NCBI GenBank assembly: GCA_023388315.1
Contig: JAEWGM010000037.1
Coordinates: 1-64,000, forward strand
DNA length: 64,000 nt
Origin: Bacteroidota bacterium
GTDB taxonomy: Bacteria; Bacteroidota; Bacteroidia; Bacteroidales; Dysgonomonadaceae
Reading direction: 5' to 3'
Each line of letters starts with the position of its first letter. Within the stretch, counting starts at the first letter, position 1. Below are positions 34,048-43,825 of the stretch, in pieces. The translations under genes and the position numbers were made by a program. The notes below the pieces were generated by a model. It searched no databases and was not told the origin of the DNA. It saw only the letters and a list, made by a program, of their open reading frames with translations.

Positions 34048-35271
34048 TCAACGTAATTTTTTGTCCAAATTGCGTTTGATAGCCGCCAAAAAATCTTGCG
34101 TATTGAGGTACTTTCCGGTTACATCTTCGCCGCCATAGACCAGCAGCGCGAGGTCTTTTGTCATTTCGCCGCCTTCCACGGTTTCGATACACACTTGTTC
34201 CAATTTCTCGCAAAAATCAATCAATTCGTGGTTGGCATCGAGTTTGCCCCGATGCATCAAACCACGTGTCCACGCGAAAATGGAAGCAATTGGGTTGGTG
34301 CTGGTTTCTTTTCCTTGTTGGTGCTGACGGTAATGGCGCGTAACCGTTCCGTGTGCCGCTTCGGCTTCCACCGTTTTGCCATCGGGCGTTACCAACACCG
34401 ATGACATCATCCCCAACGAACCGAAACCTTGCGCCACGGTATCGCTTTGTACATCGCCATCGTAATTCTTGCAAGCCCACACAAAACCACCATTCCACTT
34501 CATTGCGGCGGCCACCATATCGTCAATCAACCGGTGTTCGTAAGTGATGCCCGCTTCCTCAAAGAGCGTTTTAAACTCGGTTTCGTACACTTCCGCGAAA
34601 ATATCTTTAAAACGTCCGTCATATGCTTTCAAAATGGTGTTTTTTGTGGAAAGGTACAGCGGATAGCGTTTGGAGAGCGCCATTTGAAACGATGAACGGG
34701 CAAAACCGTAAATCGATTCATCGGTGTTGTACATGGCCATTGCCACGCCGCCGCCGTTAAAATTATACACTTCCCATTCCTGCGTTTCGCCTTGCTCATT
34801 TGTAAACGAGAGTTTGAGCGTTCCTTTTCCCTCAATTACCTTATCCGTGGCGCGGTATTGGTCCCCAAAAGCGTGACGCCCGATTACGATGGGCTCCGTC
34901 CAACCTTGCACGTATCGAGGAACGTTGGAGCAGATAATCGGCTCACGGAAAACAGTTCCACCAACGATGTTGCGAATGGTTCCGTTGGGCGATTTCCACA
35001 TTTTTTTCAAGCCAAATTCATCCACACGCGCCTCGTCGGGCGTAATGGTGGCGCACTTAACACCCACGTTGTATTTTTTAATGGCTTCAGCGGCGTCCAC
35101 GGTGATTTGGTCATCGGTGGCGTCGCGGCTTTGAATGCTTAAATCATAATATTTAATGTCTAAATCCAAGTATGGGAGAATAAGTTGCTCTTTGATGAAC
35201 GACCAAATAATGCGGGTCATTTCATCGCCATCTAATTCTACAATAGGGTTTTGTACTTTTATTTTTGTCAT
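34048..35271 (-). CDS. icd: Isocitrate dehydrogenase, NADP-dependent, eukaryote-like subfamily
   Basis: 407 residues. Oxidatively decarboxylates isocitrate to 2-oxoglutarate. It belongs to the type II (mammalian cytosolic-like) subfamily: NPIVELDGDEMTRIIW, KSPNGTIRNIVGGTVFREPI, and the coenzyme loop EAAHGTVTRHYR, whose Arg-His pair is the NADP 2'-phosphate determinant in this subfamily. It is unrelated in close ancestry to the second IDH at 37411-38670. It lies at the end of the leftward TCA cluster, 25 bp after a membrane-protein gene. Confidence 0.95.
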   Translation of the reverse strand: MTKIKVQNPIVELDGDEMTRIIWSFIKEQLILPYLDLDIKYYDLSIQSRDATDDQITVDAAEAIKKYNVGVKCATITPDEARVDEFGLKKMWKSPNGTIRNIVGGTVFREPIICSNVPRYVQGWTEPIVIGRHAFGDQYRATDKVIEGKGTLKLSFTNEQGETQEWEVYNFNGGGVAMAMYNTDESIYGFARSSFQMALSKRYPLYLSTKNTILKAYDGRFKDIFAEVYETEFKTLFEEAGITYEHRLIDDMVAAAMKWNGGFVWACKNYDGDVQSDTVAQGFGSLGMMSSVLVTPDGKTVEAEAAHGTVTRHYRQHQQGKETSTNPIASIFAWTRGLMHRGKLDANHELIDFCEKLEQVCIETVEGGEMTKDLALLVYGGEDVTGKYLNTQDFLAAIKRNLDKKLR

Positions 35272-35296
35272 AAAAATTATTGCTCTAATTCATTTA

Positions 35297-35878
35297 TCAA
35301 ATCTGCTTTATCTCATACATTCTTATGCTTAAAAGCGGAATTGTTTTCACATTATTATTTTCATCCAACACAAAAATCACATCCTTTGTTTTTCCAATAT
35401 ATTTCACCGAAATAACTTCATCATCAGGAAAACGAATTTCTATGGGCAACTGCTTTTTGATTTGCTTTTCAACTAATTTCCCATACATCTCAGCCCCATT
35501 GAGTAAGTACAGCAAAAATAAAATAAGAAACAAACCGTTACGAAAGATGTTGGTAAACCACGTTTTTTTATCGATTCCGAAGTAAATTTTCGAGTATGAT
35601 ACCGGGTAGCGACGATGCCACCATCTATCTAACAAATAAATTCCAAACACTATAAAAATCGATAGAAGCGTAAAAACAAGAATTCTGTAATCGGAAAAAG
35701 GTATTACTAAAAAATCCAGCACATCGGAATAGTGAAAAATATTGATGCCGAAACGCACAAATTTAGCGTAACTGAACAACATTCCTATACCAATTGCCAA
35801 AACATAAAACACAACACCTATGGACTTTAGCTCTCGAGAGAAAGTACGCACAAGAAATTTTGTCTTTTCAGAAATCAT
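35297..35878 (-). CDS. Hypothetical membrane protein in the TCA cluster
   Basis: 193 residues with three hydrophobic segments (about 20-40, 65-86, 110-130) and a basic cytoplasmic-looking loop between the second and third. The last 55 residues are soluble (EIRFPDDEVISVKYIGKTKDVIFVLDENNNVKTIPL), possibly a small beta domain. I do not recognise the family. Its position between citrate synthase and NADP-IDH, 25 bp from the latter, suggests co-transcription but says little about its job. Confidence 0.7.
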   Translation of the reverse strand: MISEKTKFLVRTFSRELKSIGVVFYVLAIGIGMLFSYAKFVRFGINIFHYSDVLDFLVIPFSDYRILVFTLLSIFIVFGIYLLDRWWHRRYPVSYSKIYFGIDKKTWFTNIFRNGLFLILFLLYLLNGAEMYGKLVEKQIKKQLPIEIRFPDDEVISVKYIGKTKDVIFVLDENNNVKTIPLLSIRMYEIKQI

Positions 35879-35949
35879 AGAGTTAATCCGTAATAGAATT
35901 AATCTGATTTTATGTCTGGTGAATTGTTTGTTTTTTTAAATGAAAAATA

Positions 35950-37302
35950 TTATTTCCTATCTTTCATCGGCACAAACGACTGTCTCTCACGCACATTTCG
36001 ATAAGCGGGACGAATGATGCGCTTGCTGCTCACGTTGAGTTCTTCGATGCGATGCGCTGTCCAGCCCACAATACGCGCCATGGCGAACAAGGGAGTAAAC
36101 ACTTCTTCGGGCAATCCAATGGCATCGTACACAAAACCTGAGTAGAAATCCACGTTTATACAGGTTTGTTTGGCGTCTTTGCCTTTGAATGCCATAAAGG
36201 TTTTCACGGCGCGTCCTTCCACCAACTCCATTAAACTGAACTCCTCTTCGCGGCCTTTTTCCACCGCCAAATCGCGGGCCATTTTCTTGAGCAGCACCGC
36301 ACGCGGGTCGCTCACGGTGTACACCGCGTGGCCAATTCCGTAAATCAATCCGGTTTTATCGTTAGCTTCTTTTTTGAGCACACGCAGCAGATAATCATCC
36401 ACTTGCTCCACGTCGTTCCAATCTTTTACGTTCTTTTTCAAATCGTCCATCATGCCTTTCACCTTGATGTTGGCGCCCCCGTGAAGCGGCCCTTTAAGCG
36501 AGCCAATGCCTGCAGCGATGGCCGAATACGTATCGGTTTCACTGGAACTGGTAACACGTACGGAGAACGTTGAGTTGTTACCTCCACCGTGGTCGGCGTG
36601 AAGTATGAGTGCCAAATCGAGAATCTGCACTTCCAACTCGGTGTAATTGTCACGACCCTTCATCATAAAAAGGAAGTTTTCGGCAACGGAACGGTCTTCG
36701 TATGGATGACGAACGTGCAGCGAACGCGATTGTTGATCGTGACGTAACACGTTGTAAGCGTATGCGATAATGGTTGGGAACTTCGCGATGAGATTGATGG
36801 ATTGACGGATGAGGTTGTCTTTTGAAATATCATCGGGGTTCTCATCATAATTGTACAATTCCAACACACTACGTGCCAAAATATTCATCACATTTCCACC
36901 TTGAAGCGCCAAAATATTCATTGTGGTGCGATGGTCCAGCGGCATGGTTTTCATTATGAGTTTACGGAATATCTCCAGTTCCTCTTCAGTGGGAAGCATT
37001 CCCGAAAGCAAAAGAAAGGCCGTTTCTTCAAACCCGAGGCGGTTTTCTTTTTGAATACCGTTCACTAAATCATCCACATCAATTCCGCGATAGTACAGCT
37101 TTCCGGGAATAGCTTTCAACCCTTCCGGCGTTTTTTCGTAGCCTTGCACATCACCTACGCGCGTCAATCCGGCCAAAACACCCGAACCGTCTTCGTTTCG
37201 AAGCCCACGTTTCACGCTCATTTCAGAAAACAGGTTCTTCTTAATGTCGGTCGATTTTTTTATGGATTCTGATAGTTTGCTTATTAATTTTTTCTCAGTC
37301 AT
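35950..37302 (-). CDS. gltA: Citrate synthase
   Basis: 450 residues, condenses acetyl-CoA and oxaloacetate. Active-site regions seen: LILHADHGGGNNSTFSVRVTSSS (His), GPLHGGANIKVKGMM (His) and DFYSGFVYDAIGLPEEVFTPLFAMARIVGWTAHRIEE (Asp/Phe and substrate arginine). It is longer than the E. coli enzyme at the N terminus, with an extra region RVGDVQGYEKTPEGLKAIPGKLYYRGIDVDD. It stands between the two IDH genes. Confidence 0.95.
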   Translation of the reverse strand: MTEKKLISKLSESIKKSTDIKKNLFSEMSVKRGLRNEDGSGVLAGLTRVGDVQGYEKTPEGLKAIPGKLYYRGIDVDDLVNGIQKENRLGFEETAFLLLSGMLPTEEELEIFRKLIMKTMPLDHRTTMNILALQGGNVMNILARSVLELYNYDENPDDISKDNLIRQSINLIAKFPTIIAYAYNVLRHDQQSRSLHVRHPYEDRSVAENFLFMMKGRDNYTELEVQILDLALILHADHGGGNNSTFSVRVTSSSETDTYSAIAAGIGSLKGPLHGGANIKVKGMMDDLKKNVKDWNDVEQVDDYLLRVLKKEANDKTGLIYGIGHAVYTVSDPRAVLLKKMARDLAVEKGREEEFSLMELVEGRAVKTFMAFKGKDAKQTCINVDFYSGFVYDAIGLPEEVFTPLFAMARIVGWTAHRIEELNVSSKRIIRPAYRNVRERQSFVPMKDRK

Positions 37303-37410
37303 TATTGTATATTTTTTTAGTTGTAAATTTGTTCCAATTTTCTGTTACGGTATGAGATTATTTATCTTTTTAACATCGGAATATCTGTTTTTGTTTTCAA
37401 AAAGTAAAGG

Positions 37411-38670
37411 TTATAACAAATTTATTACTTCTTCGGCAAATTCGGATGTCGATAAGGCTTTCCCGTGTTCCATAAATCGTGCCAAATCGGATGTCGCGTG
37501 TCCTTTTTCGAACAGATTTTCGAGCGATTTTGTGATGAGTTTTCCCGCTTCGTTCCAGCCCATATATTCCAGCATCATCACGCCCGAAAGCAACATCGAG
37601 CAAGGATTTGCCTTGTTTTTGCCCGCGATATCGGGCGCGGTGCCGTGCGTAGCTTCGAAAATGGCGTGTCCGGTTTTGTAATTGATGTTGGCGCCCGGTG
37701 CGATACCGATGCCGCCCACCATTGCCGCCAGCTGGTCGGAAATATAATCGCCGTTGAGGTTGAGCGTGGCGATAACGGAATACTCTTCGGGTTTGAGCAG
37801 CGTATTTTGCAGAAAAGCGTCGGCAATCACATCTTTGATAAAAACCTTGCCACCTTTAACCGCTTCGTTATAGGCTTCTACAGCAGATTCCAACCCTTTT
37901 TCCGCTTTAATTTTATTGAATTTGTTTTCGGTAAAAGTTTCTTCGGGAAATTCGCGCTCGGCCAAAGCGTAACCCCATTTTTTGAAACCTCCTTCGGTAA
38001 ATTTCATAATATTGCCTTTGTGAACCAACGTTACCGACGGCAATTTATTCGCGATGGCGTATTCTATAGCGGAACGCACCAATCGTTCCGTTCCTTCTAC
38101 CGATACAGGTTTCACGCCAATGGATGTGGTTTCGGGAAATCGAATTTTGGCGACACCCATCTCTTCTTTCAGAAATTGAAGTACTTTTTCTACTTCGGGC
38201 GTTCCGGCGTTCCACTCGATTCCGGCGTAAATATCTTCGGTATTTTCCCGAAAAATGGTTACGCTCACTTTTTCGGGGTGCAGCAACGGCGTTGCCACAC
38301 CTTTGAACCAGCGCACCGGACGCAGGCAAACGTACAAATCCAATTCCTGGCGCAACGCCACGTTCAACGAACGAATTCCCTCGCCCACAGGCGTAGTAAG
38401 CGGGCCTTTTATTCCTACCAAATAGGTGCGGAATGCGTTCATTGTTTCTTCGGGAAGCCACGAACCAACCTGGTTGTAGGCTTTTTCTCCGGCAAGCACT
38501 TCCATCCAGTTGATTTTTCGTTTTCCGTCGTAAGCTTTTTCTACCGCTTTATCGATTATTTGCTTGACGGACTGAGTAATTTCTTTGCCAATTCCATCGC
38601 CTTCGATAAAAGGGATGGTAGGGTTTTCGGGTACGAGCAATTTATTGTTTTGCAGAGTTATTTGTTGCAT
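37411..38670 (-). CDS. icd: Isocitrate dehydrogenase, E. coli-like subfamily with NAD-type coenzyme residues
   Basis: 419 residues, subfamily I. Substrate motif GEGIRSLNVALRQELDLYVCLRPVR includes Ser101, the counterpart of E. coli Ser113; catalytic Lys/Tyr regions are conserved. The coenzyme loop is THGTAPDIAG (Asp347-Ile348), whereas NADP enzymes such as E. coli Icd have Lys-Tyr there. Asp-Ile is the pattern of NAD-dependent members, so NAD specificity is predicted. It starts 4 bp after the four-helix-bundle gene and is probably translationally coupled to it. Confidence 0.93.
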   Translation of the reverse strand: MQQITLQNNKLLVPENPTIPFIEGDGIGKEITQSVKQIIDKAVEKAYDGKRKINWMEVLAGEKAYNQVGSWLPEETMNAFRTYLVGIKGPLTTPVGEGIRSLNVALRQELDLYVCLRPVRWFKGVATPLLHPEKVSVTIFRENTEDIYAGIEWNAGTPEVEKVLQFLKEEMGVAKIRFPETTSIGVKPVSVEGTERLVRSAIEYAIANKLPSVTLVHKGNIMKFTEGGFKKWGYALAEREFPEETFTENKFNKIKAEKGLESAVEAYNEAVKGGKVFIKDVIADAFLQNTLLKPEEYSVIATLNLNGDYISDQLAAMVGGIGIAPGANINYKTGHAIFEATHGTAPDIAGKNKANPCSMLLSGVMMLEYMGWNEAGKLITKSLENLFEKGHATSDLARFMEHGKALSTSEFAEEVINLL

Positions 38671-38674
38671 ATAT

Positions 38675-39262
38675 TTATTGATTCTTGTTTCGATGTTTTA
38701 TTCTCATTTTTGTCATCCGTTCGCTAAATCCTCCTTCTTTTAGGAAATCTCTTTCCAAGGCTTCCAATTGTTTAAACAGCAGATAATCATTTTGAAGTAT
38801 TAAGCAGCGAACCATATTTGCAATGGTTTCAGGTGGACGGTTTTCTGCAATTTTCATAAAATAAGCTACGTCTGCATTTCGTTCACGCCCAATTTTTCGC
38901 ATTGCTTCTACTTCTACCGAATTATCTTCCCAAATTCTATGCTTACGAGTCCTTAAGTAATCTTCATAATCTGCCCGAAGTTCTTTCAAACTTGATTTTG
39001 CTACATTTATCAAATTCATTTCAATCTTTTTTGATGTAGCAGAAAATGCACTGCCTTCTGCAATGTTTTGTTTACCTGAACGGGCAGCCTGCACCATTTG
39101 GTCAATGGTACGGTCGCCCCTTTCCAGATATTTGTGGCAAAAGTAAAACGTTAAGTCGTAAATGACTTGCGACTTTTGATAAGTCAGCAATTTTTCAAAA
39201 TGCCCCGTACGCTGTATAAGGCGGTTTTTGTTGCTGTTGTCATCGTTAGTCATAGGCTTCAA
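38675..39262 (-). CDS. Four-helix-bundle protein with suffix domain
   Basis: 195 residues, helical and charged. The centre QMVQAARSGKQNIAEGSAFSATSKK and LKELRADYEDYLRTR matches the four-helix-bundle family (S23/Avd-like) in its longer form with a C-terminal extension. Relatives are found as intervening-sequence ORFs in 23S rRNA genes and as accessory proteins of diversity-generating retroelements; their role as free genes is unknown. It sits inside the TCA operon between aconitase (14 bp) and NAD-type IDH (4 bp). Confidence 0.8.
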   Translation of the reverse strand: MKPMTNDDNSNKNRLIQRTGHFEKLLTYQKSQVIYDLTFYFCHKYLERGDRTIDQMVQAARSGKQNIAEGSAFSATSKKIEMNLINVAKSSLKELRADYEDYLRTRKHRIWEDNSVEVEAMRKIGRERNADVAYFMKIAENRPPETIANMVRCLILQNDYLLFKQLEALERDFLKEGGFSERMTKMRIKHRNKNQ

Positions 39263-39276
39263 AGACTTTAAAGTCG

Positions 39277-41535
39277 TTAAGGCTTAACCTGATTGTTTAA
39301 CGCACTGCCTGCCTTAAACCACTCTATCTGCTGCTCATTGTATGTATGTGCCGCTTCAAAAGTGTCTTTCGTGCCATCGGGATGAAGCAGTTCAACGGTA
39401 AGATTTTTGCCGGGAGCGAAATCTTTTAATCCGATAATGCTAATTTTATCGCGTTCCTGTACTTTGTTGTAATCGTCTTTATCCACAAAAGTGAGCGCCA
39501 GCATTCCCTGTTTTTTCAAATTGGTTTCGTGGATGCGGGCGAACGATTTCACGAGAATCACTTTTACATTTAAGTGGCGCGGTTCCATTGCCGCGTGTTC
39601 TCGACTCGAACCTTCGCCGTAATTCTCTTCGGCAACAACAATGCTTCCCACGCCGTTGGCTTTGAATTTGCGTGCTAAAGCAGGAACTTCGGAATATTCC
39701 ATCGAAAGCGGGTTGAGCACGCTGTTGGTTTTATCGTTGAAAGCGTTTACGGCACCAATCAGCATATTGTCCGAAATATTGTCAAGGTGTCCACGGAAAC
39801 GAAGCCACGGACCCGCCATCGAAATATGGTCGGTGGTACATTTTCCTTTCACCTTGATTAACAGCGGTAAATCGTGATAATCTTCGCCATCCCAAGCAGG
39901 AAACGGTTCCAGTTTTTGCAGGCGTTTCGAATCAGGATCGATATTGATTTGCACTTGCGCGCCGTCTGCCGATGGTGCCTGATAACCGGCATCTTTCACT
40001 TCGAAACCGAGTGGCGGCATCTCGTAACCTTTGGGCTCGGCAAGTTTCACGCGCTCGCCTTTGTCGTTTTCGAGCGTATCGGTCAGCGGATTGAATGTTA
40101 AATCGCCGGCGATGGTGAGCGCCGCAACCAATTCGGGCGACGTTACAAACGCGTGCGTATTGGGATTTCCGTCGTTTCGTTTGGCGAAATTTCGGTTAAA
40201 CGAAGTTACGATAGAGTTGGTGCGTTCCGATTTCTCGTCGTCGCGACGCCATTGTCCGATACACGGCCCGCAGGCGTTTGCCATAATCACCGCGCCCACA
40301 TCTTCAAACTCTTTGAGCACGCCGTCGCGTTCGGCGGTATATCGTACCTGTTCCGAACCGGGATTGATGATGAATTGCGACTTTACGCTCAATCCGTCTT
40401 TTCGGGCTTCGCGAACGATGGATGCGGCGCGCGTTAAGTCTTCGTAGGACGAGTTGGTGCACGAACCAATCAAACCCACTTCCATTTTGCGCGGATAGTT
40501 GTTTTTGATTACCACATCGGCAAATTCGGAGATGGTGTACGCGGCATCGGGGGTGAACGGACCATTGATGTGCGGCTCCAATTCCGAAAGGTCTATTTCG
40601 ATAACTTCGTCGTAATATTTATAGGGATCGGCAACCACTTCGGGATCGGGTTGCAGATGCTCGATAATACCTCGTGCCAAGTCGGCAACTTCTTTGCGGT
40701 CGGTTCCTTCGAGATAGATTGCCGATTTCTCATCGAACGGGAAAATGGATGTGGTGGCACCCACTTCGGCTCCCATATTACAAATGGTGCCTTTTCCCGT
40801 TGCGGAAAGCGTTTGGGTTCCTTCGCCAATGTATTCGATAATGGCGTTGGTTCCACCTTTTACGGTTAAAATTCCGGCAACTTTCAGGATAACATCTTTG
40901 GGCGACGCCCAGCCCGAAAGTTTTCCGGTGAGCTTCACGCCAATGAGTTTGGGCATCTTCAGTTCCCACGGCAAACCTGCCATCACGTCAACGGCATCGG
41001 CGCCGCCAACACCAATGGCAATCATTCCCAAACCGCCGGCATTGGGCGTGTGCGAATCGGTTCCCACCATCATTCCGCCGGGAAAAGCGTAATTTTCTAA
41101 CACCACTTGGTGGATGATTCCCGCGCCGGGTTTCCAAAAACCGATGCCGTATTTATTCGACACATCTTTAAGGAAATCAAATACTTCACGATTGGTAATA
41201 TTTGCCGTTTCCAAATCGGTTTCGGCATTTTTATAGGCTTGTATTAAGTGGTCGCAATGCACGGTAGAAGGCACAGCAACGCTGGTTCGTCCCGAATTCA
41301 TCAGTTGCAGCAGCGCCATTTGTGCGGTGGCATCCTGCATCGCTACGCGGTCGGGCGCGAAATCCACGTAATCTTCGGCACGCTTGTAATCTTTCAAGTC
41401 CACACCGGGCGAAAGGTGGGCAAAAAGTATTTTTTCAGTAAGGGTTAACGGTCGTTTTAAAATTTCTTTGGTTTGTTTGATTTTCTCAGGCAAATTCGCA
41501 TACACTTCGCGAATCATCTCAATGTCGAATGTCAT
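39277..41535 (-). CDS. acn: Aconitate hydratase
   Basis: About 752 residues from the ATG at 41535 (MTFDIEMIREVYANLPEKI); an in-frame ATG at 41616 would add 27 residues of non-conserved, hydrophobic sequence. [4Fe-4S] ligands are the Cys in GSCTNSSYEDL and the pair in ACGPCIGQW. VGTDSHTPNAGGLGMIAIGVGGADAVDVMAG and the C-terminal swivel domain GEGSSREHAAMEPRHL are conserved. It interconverts citrate and isocitrate and heads the leftward TCA cluster. A promoter is seen at 41681-41688. Confidence 0.95.
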   Translation of the reverse strand: MTFDIEMIREVYANLPEKIKQTKEILKRPLTLTEKILFAHLSPGVDLKDYKRAEDYVDFAPDRVAMQDATAQMALLQLMNSGRTSVAVPSTVHCDHLIQAYKNAETDLETANITNREVFDFLKDVSNKYGIGFWKPGAGIIHQVVLENYAFPGGMMVGTDSHTPNAGGLGMIAIGVGGADAVDVMAGLPWELKMPKLIGVKLTGKLSGWASPKDVILKVAGILTVKGGTNAIIEYIGEGTQTLSATGKGTICNMGAEVGATTSIFPFDEKSAIYLEGTDRKEVADLARGIIEHLQPDPEVVADPYKYYDEVIEIDLSELEPHINGPFTPDAAYTISEFADVVIKNNYPRKMEVGLIGSCTNSSYEDLTRAASIVREARKDGLSVKSQFIINPGSEQVRYTAERDGVLKEFEDVGAVIMANACGPCIGQWRRDDEKSERTNSIVTSFNRNFAKRNDGNPNTHAFVTSPELVAALTIAGDLTFNPLTDTLENDKGERVKLAEPKGYEMPPLGFEVKDAGYQAPSADGAQVQINIDPDSKRLQKLEPFPAWDGEDYHDLPLLIKVKGKCTTDHISMAGPWLRFRGHLDNISDNMLIGAVNAFNDKTNSVLNPLSMEYSEVPALARKFKANGVGSIVVAEENYGEGSSREHAAMEPRHLNVKVILVKSFARIHETNLKKQGMLALTFVDKDDYNKVQERDKISIIGLKDFAPGKNLTVELLHPDGTKDTFEAAHTYNEQQIEWFKAGSALNNQVKP

Positions 41536-41680
41536 ATTGATTGAGCTATTTTTATTGATTAGTAAATTTTTTGTGATTAAAATATTCAGAGCGAACATTG
41601 TTCGGATTTTTAACAACTGGAAGTGAGAAAAGTTCGTAGATGTTTCATAGGTTTTATTGATATTCCATTTTTTGTTTTCA

Positions 41681-41688
41681 CAAATATA
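41681..41688 (-). promoter_or_regulatory. Promoter -7 box of the aconitase/TCA cluster
   Basis: TATATTTG on the minus strand (CAAATATA on plus), a full match to TAnnTTTG, about 145 bp upstream of the preferred aconitase start. No clear -33 TTTG at standard distance. Confidence 0.5.
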
Positions 41689-41731
41689 AACAAAGAAGTT
41701 AAAAGACTTTCGGAGTTTACATTATTTTTAG

Positions 41732-41739
41732 TAATTTCG
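41732..41739 (+). promoter_or_regulatory. Possible promoter -7 box of the OPT transporter gene
   Basis: TAATTTCG, one mismatch from TAnnTTTG, 42 bp before the OPT start, divergent from the aconitase promoter. Confidence 0.35.
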
Positions 41740-41780
41740 TCGCTTAAAATATCTCTGAATCTAATTTAAGTAAAACAAAA

Positions 41781-43799
41781 ATGAACGAAAACGAAGAAAA
41801 AATCAAAAATTTACCCGAAAACGCGTATCGGGAATTAAAGGAAGGCGAAGTGTACAAACCCGTGCTGCCCGCCGAACGGAACATTACGGAAATTACGCCT
41901 TGGTCTGTGGGTATGGGGTTGCTGATGGCCGTTATTTTTTCGGCTGCCGCCGCCTATTCGGGATTGAAAATTGGGCAAGTGTTTGAAGCGGCCATTCCCA
42001 TTTCCATTATTGCCGTGGGAGCCTCGGCAGCGTTGCGCAAGAAAAACGCGTTATCGCAAAACGTGATTATCCAATCCATCGGCGCGTCGTCGGGTGTGAT
42101 TGTTGCCGGCGCGGTTTTCACCATTCCGGGGCTGTACATTTTGCAAGCCAAATATCCCGAAATTCAAGTGGATTTTTGGCAAATATTTTTCTCTTCGCTG
42201 TTTGGCGGAATTTTAGGCATTTTGTTTCTGATTCCGTTCCGAAAATATTTCGTAAAAGATATGCACGGCAAATTGCCGTTTCCCGAAGCCACCGCCACCA
42301 CCGAAATTTTAATGACGGGCGAAAAAGGCGGTAATCAGGCAAAACTGCTTGTAACGAGCGGATTAATTGGCGGGCTATTCGATTTTTGCTTTTCCGCTTT
42401 CCGTTTGTGGAGCGAAGAAATTTCCACGCGCATCATTCCCGGAGGCGCCATGCTTGCCGAACGGTTTAAAATGGTGCTGAAATTCAATGTGAGCGCGCTT
42501 ATATTTAGTTTCGGATATTTGGTGGGGCTGCGCTACGCGGTGATTATTACGGTTGGTTCGCTGTTATCGTGGCTGGTGTTTATTCCGTTGGTAAATGAAA
42601 TTGGCGCGCTGGTAGCGGCCGGTGGCGGCGTGAATCCGTTCGCTGCAATGACAGCCGAACAGATTTTCGCGGAATATGTTCGTCCCATTGGCATTGGCGC
42701 CATTGCGATGGCAGGAATTATCGGCATCATTAAATCGGCCGGCGTTATTGGCAATGCCTTTAAATTGGCAACCGGAGGCGGAAAAAAAGCCGGCGCGCAC
42801 ACCGTTGTGGAAAAACCGGAACGTACGCAACGCGACCTGAAGATGTCATTTGTGATGCTGTTTTTATTCCTCACATTAATCGCTATTTTCATCTTCTTAA
42901 TTATCGGTGTGAAAGTGACGCTGATGCAAGCCATTGTGGCGTTATTGACCATCACCATTATTTCATTTTTGTTTACGACAGTTGCCGCCAATGCCATTGC
43001 CATTGTGGGTTCAAACCCCGTTTCGGGAATGACGTTGATGACACTTATTCTCTCGTCTGTAATTCTTGTAGCCGTAGGCTTGAAAGGCTGGCAGGGAATG
43101 GTGAGCGGACTGATTATCGGCGGGGTGGTTTGTACCGCACTTTCAATGGCAGGAGGTTTCGTAACCGACTTAAAAATAGGTTATTGGATTGGAACAACGC
43201 CCTCCAAACAACAATCGTATAAGTTTCTAGGAACATTGGTTTCGGCTGCCACCGTGGGCGCCGTAATTTTCATTTTGAACGAAGCATACGGATTTGTTGC
43301 AACCGAAACGCACACCAACCCAATGGTGGCGCCACAGGCCAACGCGATGGCGGCAATTATTGAGCCGTTAATGTCGGGCTCGGGTGTTAGCTGGATGTTG
43401 TTGGGCGTGGGCGCGGTTATTGCTATTCTTATTAATTGGCTCAATATCTCTCCTTTAGCATTCGCATTGGGAATGTTTATTCCGCTACCGTTGAATACGC
43501 CGCTGGTAGTTGGCGGATTACTCAATCATTGGATCAATAAACGCTCGAACGACTCGAAGTTGAACAACGCACGTCATCAACGTGCCATTCTTATTGCATC
43601 GGGATTCATTGCCGGTGCGGCTTTGTTCGGTGTAATTGGGGCACTGGTGATTTTCATTACCGGCAACGGTAACGCGCTCAATCTCGGCGTGTGGGCGGAT
43701 CCTCAGGGCACAGGCGCGCAGGTGGTGGCATTGATTGCTTTTATCGGGTTGGTTTCCTATTTTGTTTGGGAATCGATGCGGGCCAAGAAAGAGGATTAA
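41781..43799 (+). CDS. OPT family oligopeptide transporter
   Basis: 672-residue inner-membrane protein with about 15 hydrophobic segments. It starts ITPWSVGMGLLMAVIFSAAAAYSGLKIGQVFEAAIPISI, typical of the prokaryotic OPT family, and has LPFPEATATTEILMTGEKGG and SNPVSGMTLMTLI motifs. Members import peptides or metal-chelate complexes driven by protons. The substrate is not determined. Monocistronic, divergent from aconitase. Confidence 0.92.
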   Translation: MNENEEKIKNLPENAYRELKEGEVYKPVLPAERNITEITPWSVGMGLLMAVIFSAAAAYSGLKIGQVFEAAIPISIIAVGASAALRKKNALSQNVIIQSIGASSGVIVAGAVFTIPGLYILQAKYPEIQVDFWQIFFSSLFGGILGILFLIPFRKYFVKDMHGKLPFPEATATTEILMTGEKGGNQAKLLVTSGLIGGLFDFCFSAFRLWSEEISTRIIPGGAMLAERFKMVLKFNVSALIFSFGYLVGLRYAVIITVGSLLSWLVFIPLVNEIGALVAAGGGVNPFAAMTAEQIFAEYVRPIGIGAIAMAGIIGIIKSAGVIGNAFKLATGGGKKAGAHTVVEKPERTQRDLKMSFVMLFLFLTLIAIFIFLIIGVKVTLMQAIVALLTITIISFLFTTVAANAIAIVGSNPVSGMTLMTLILSSVILVAVGLKGWQGMVSGLIIGGVVCTALSMAGGFVTDLKIGYWIGTTPSKQQSYKFLGTLVSAATVGAVIFILNEAYGFVATETHTNPMVAPQANAMAAIIEPLMSGSGVSWMLLGVGAVIAILINWLNISPLAFALGMFIPLPLNTPLVVGGLLNHWINKRSNDSKLNNARHQRAILIASGFIAGAALFGVIGALVIFITGNGNALNLGVWADPQGTGAQVVALIAFIGLVSYFVWESMRAKKED

Positions 43800-43825
43800 T
43801 ATATAAATTCACAATATAAAATTGC

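Noticed and set aside
37465..38727. Rightward ORF of 420 codons opposite the NAD-type IDH
   Set aside because: Antisense shadow of the IDH gene; composition follows the codon pattern of the real gene.
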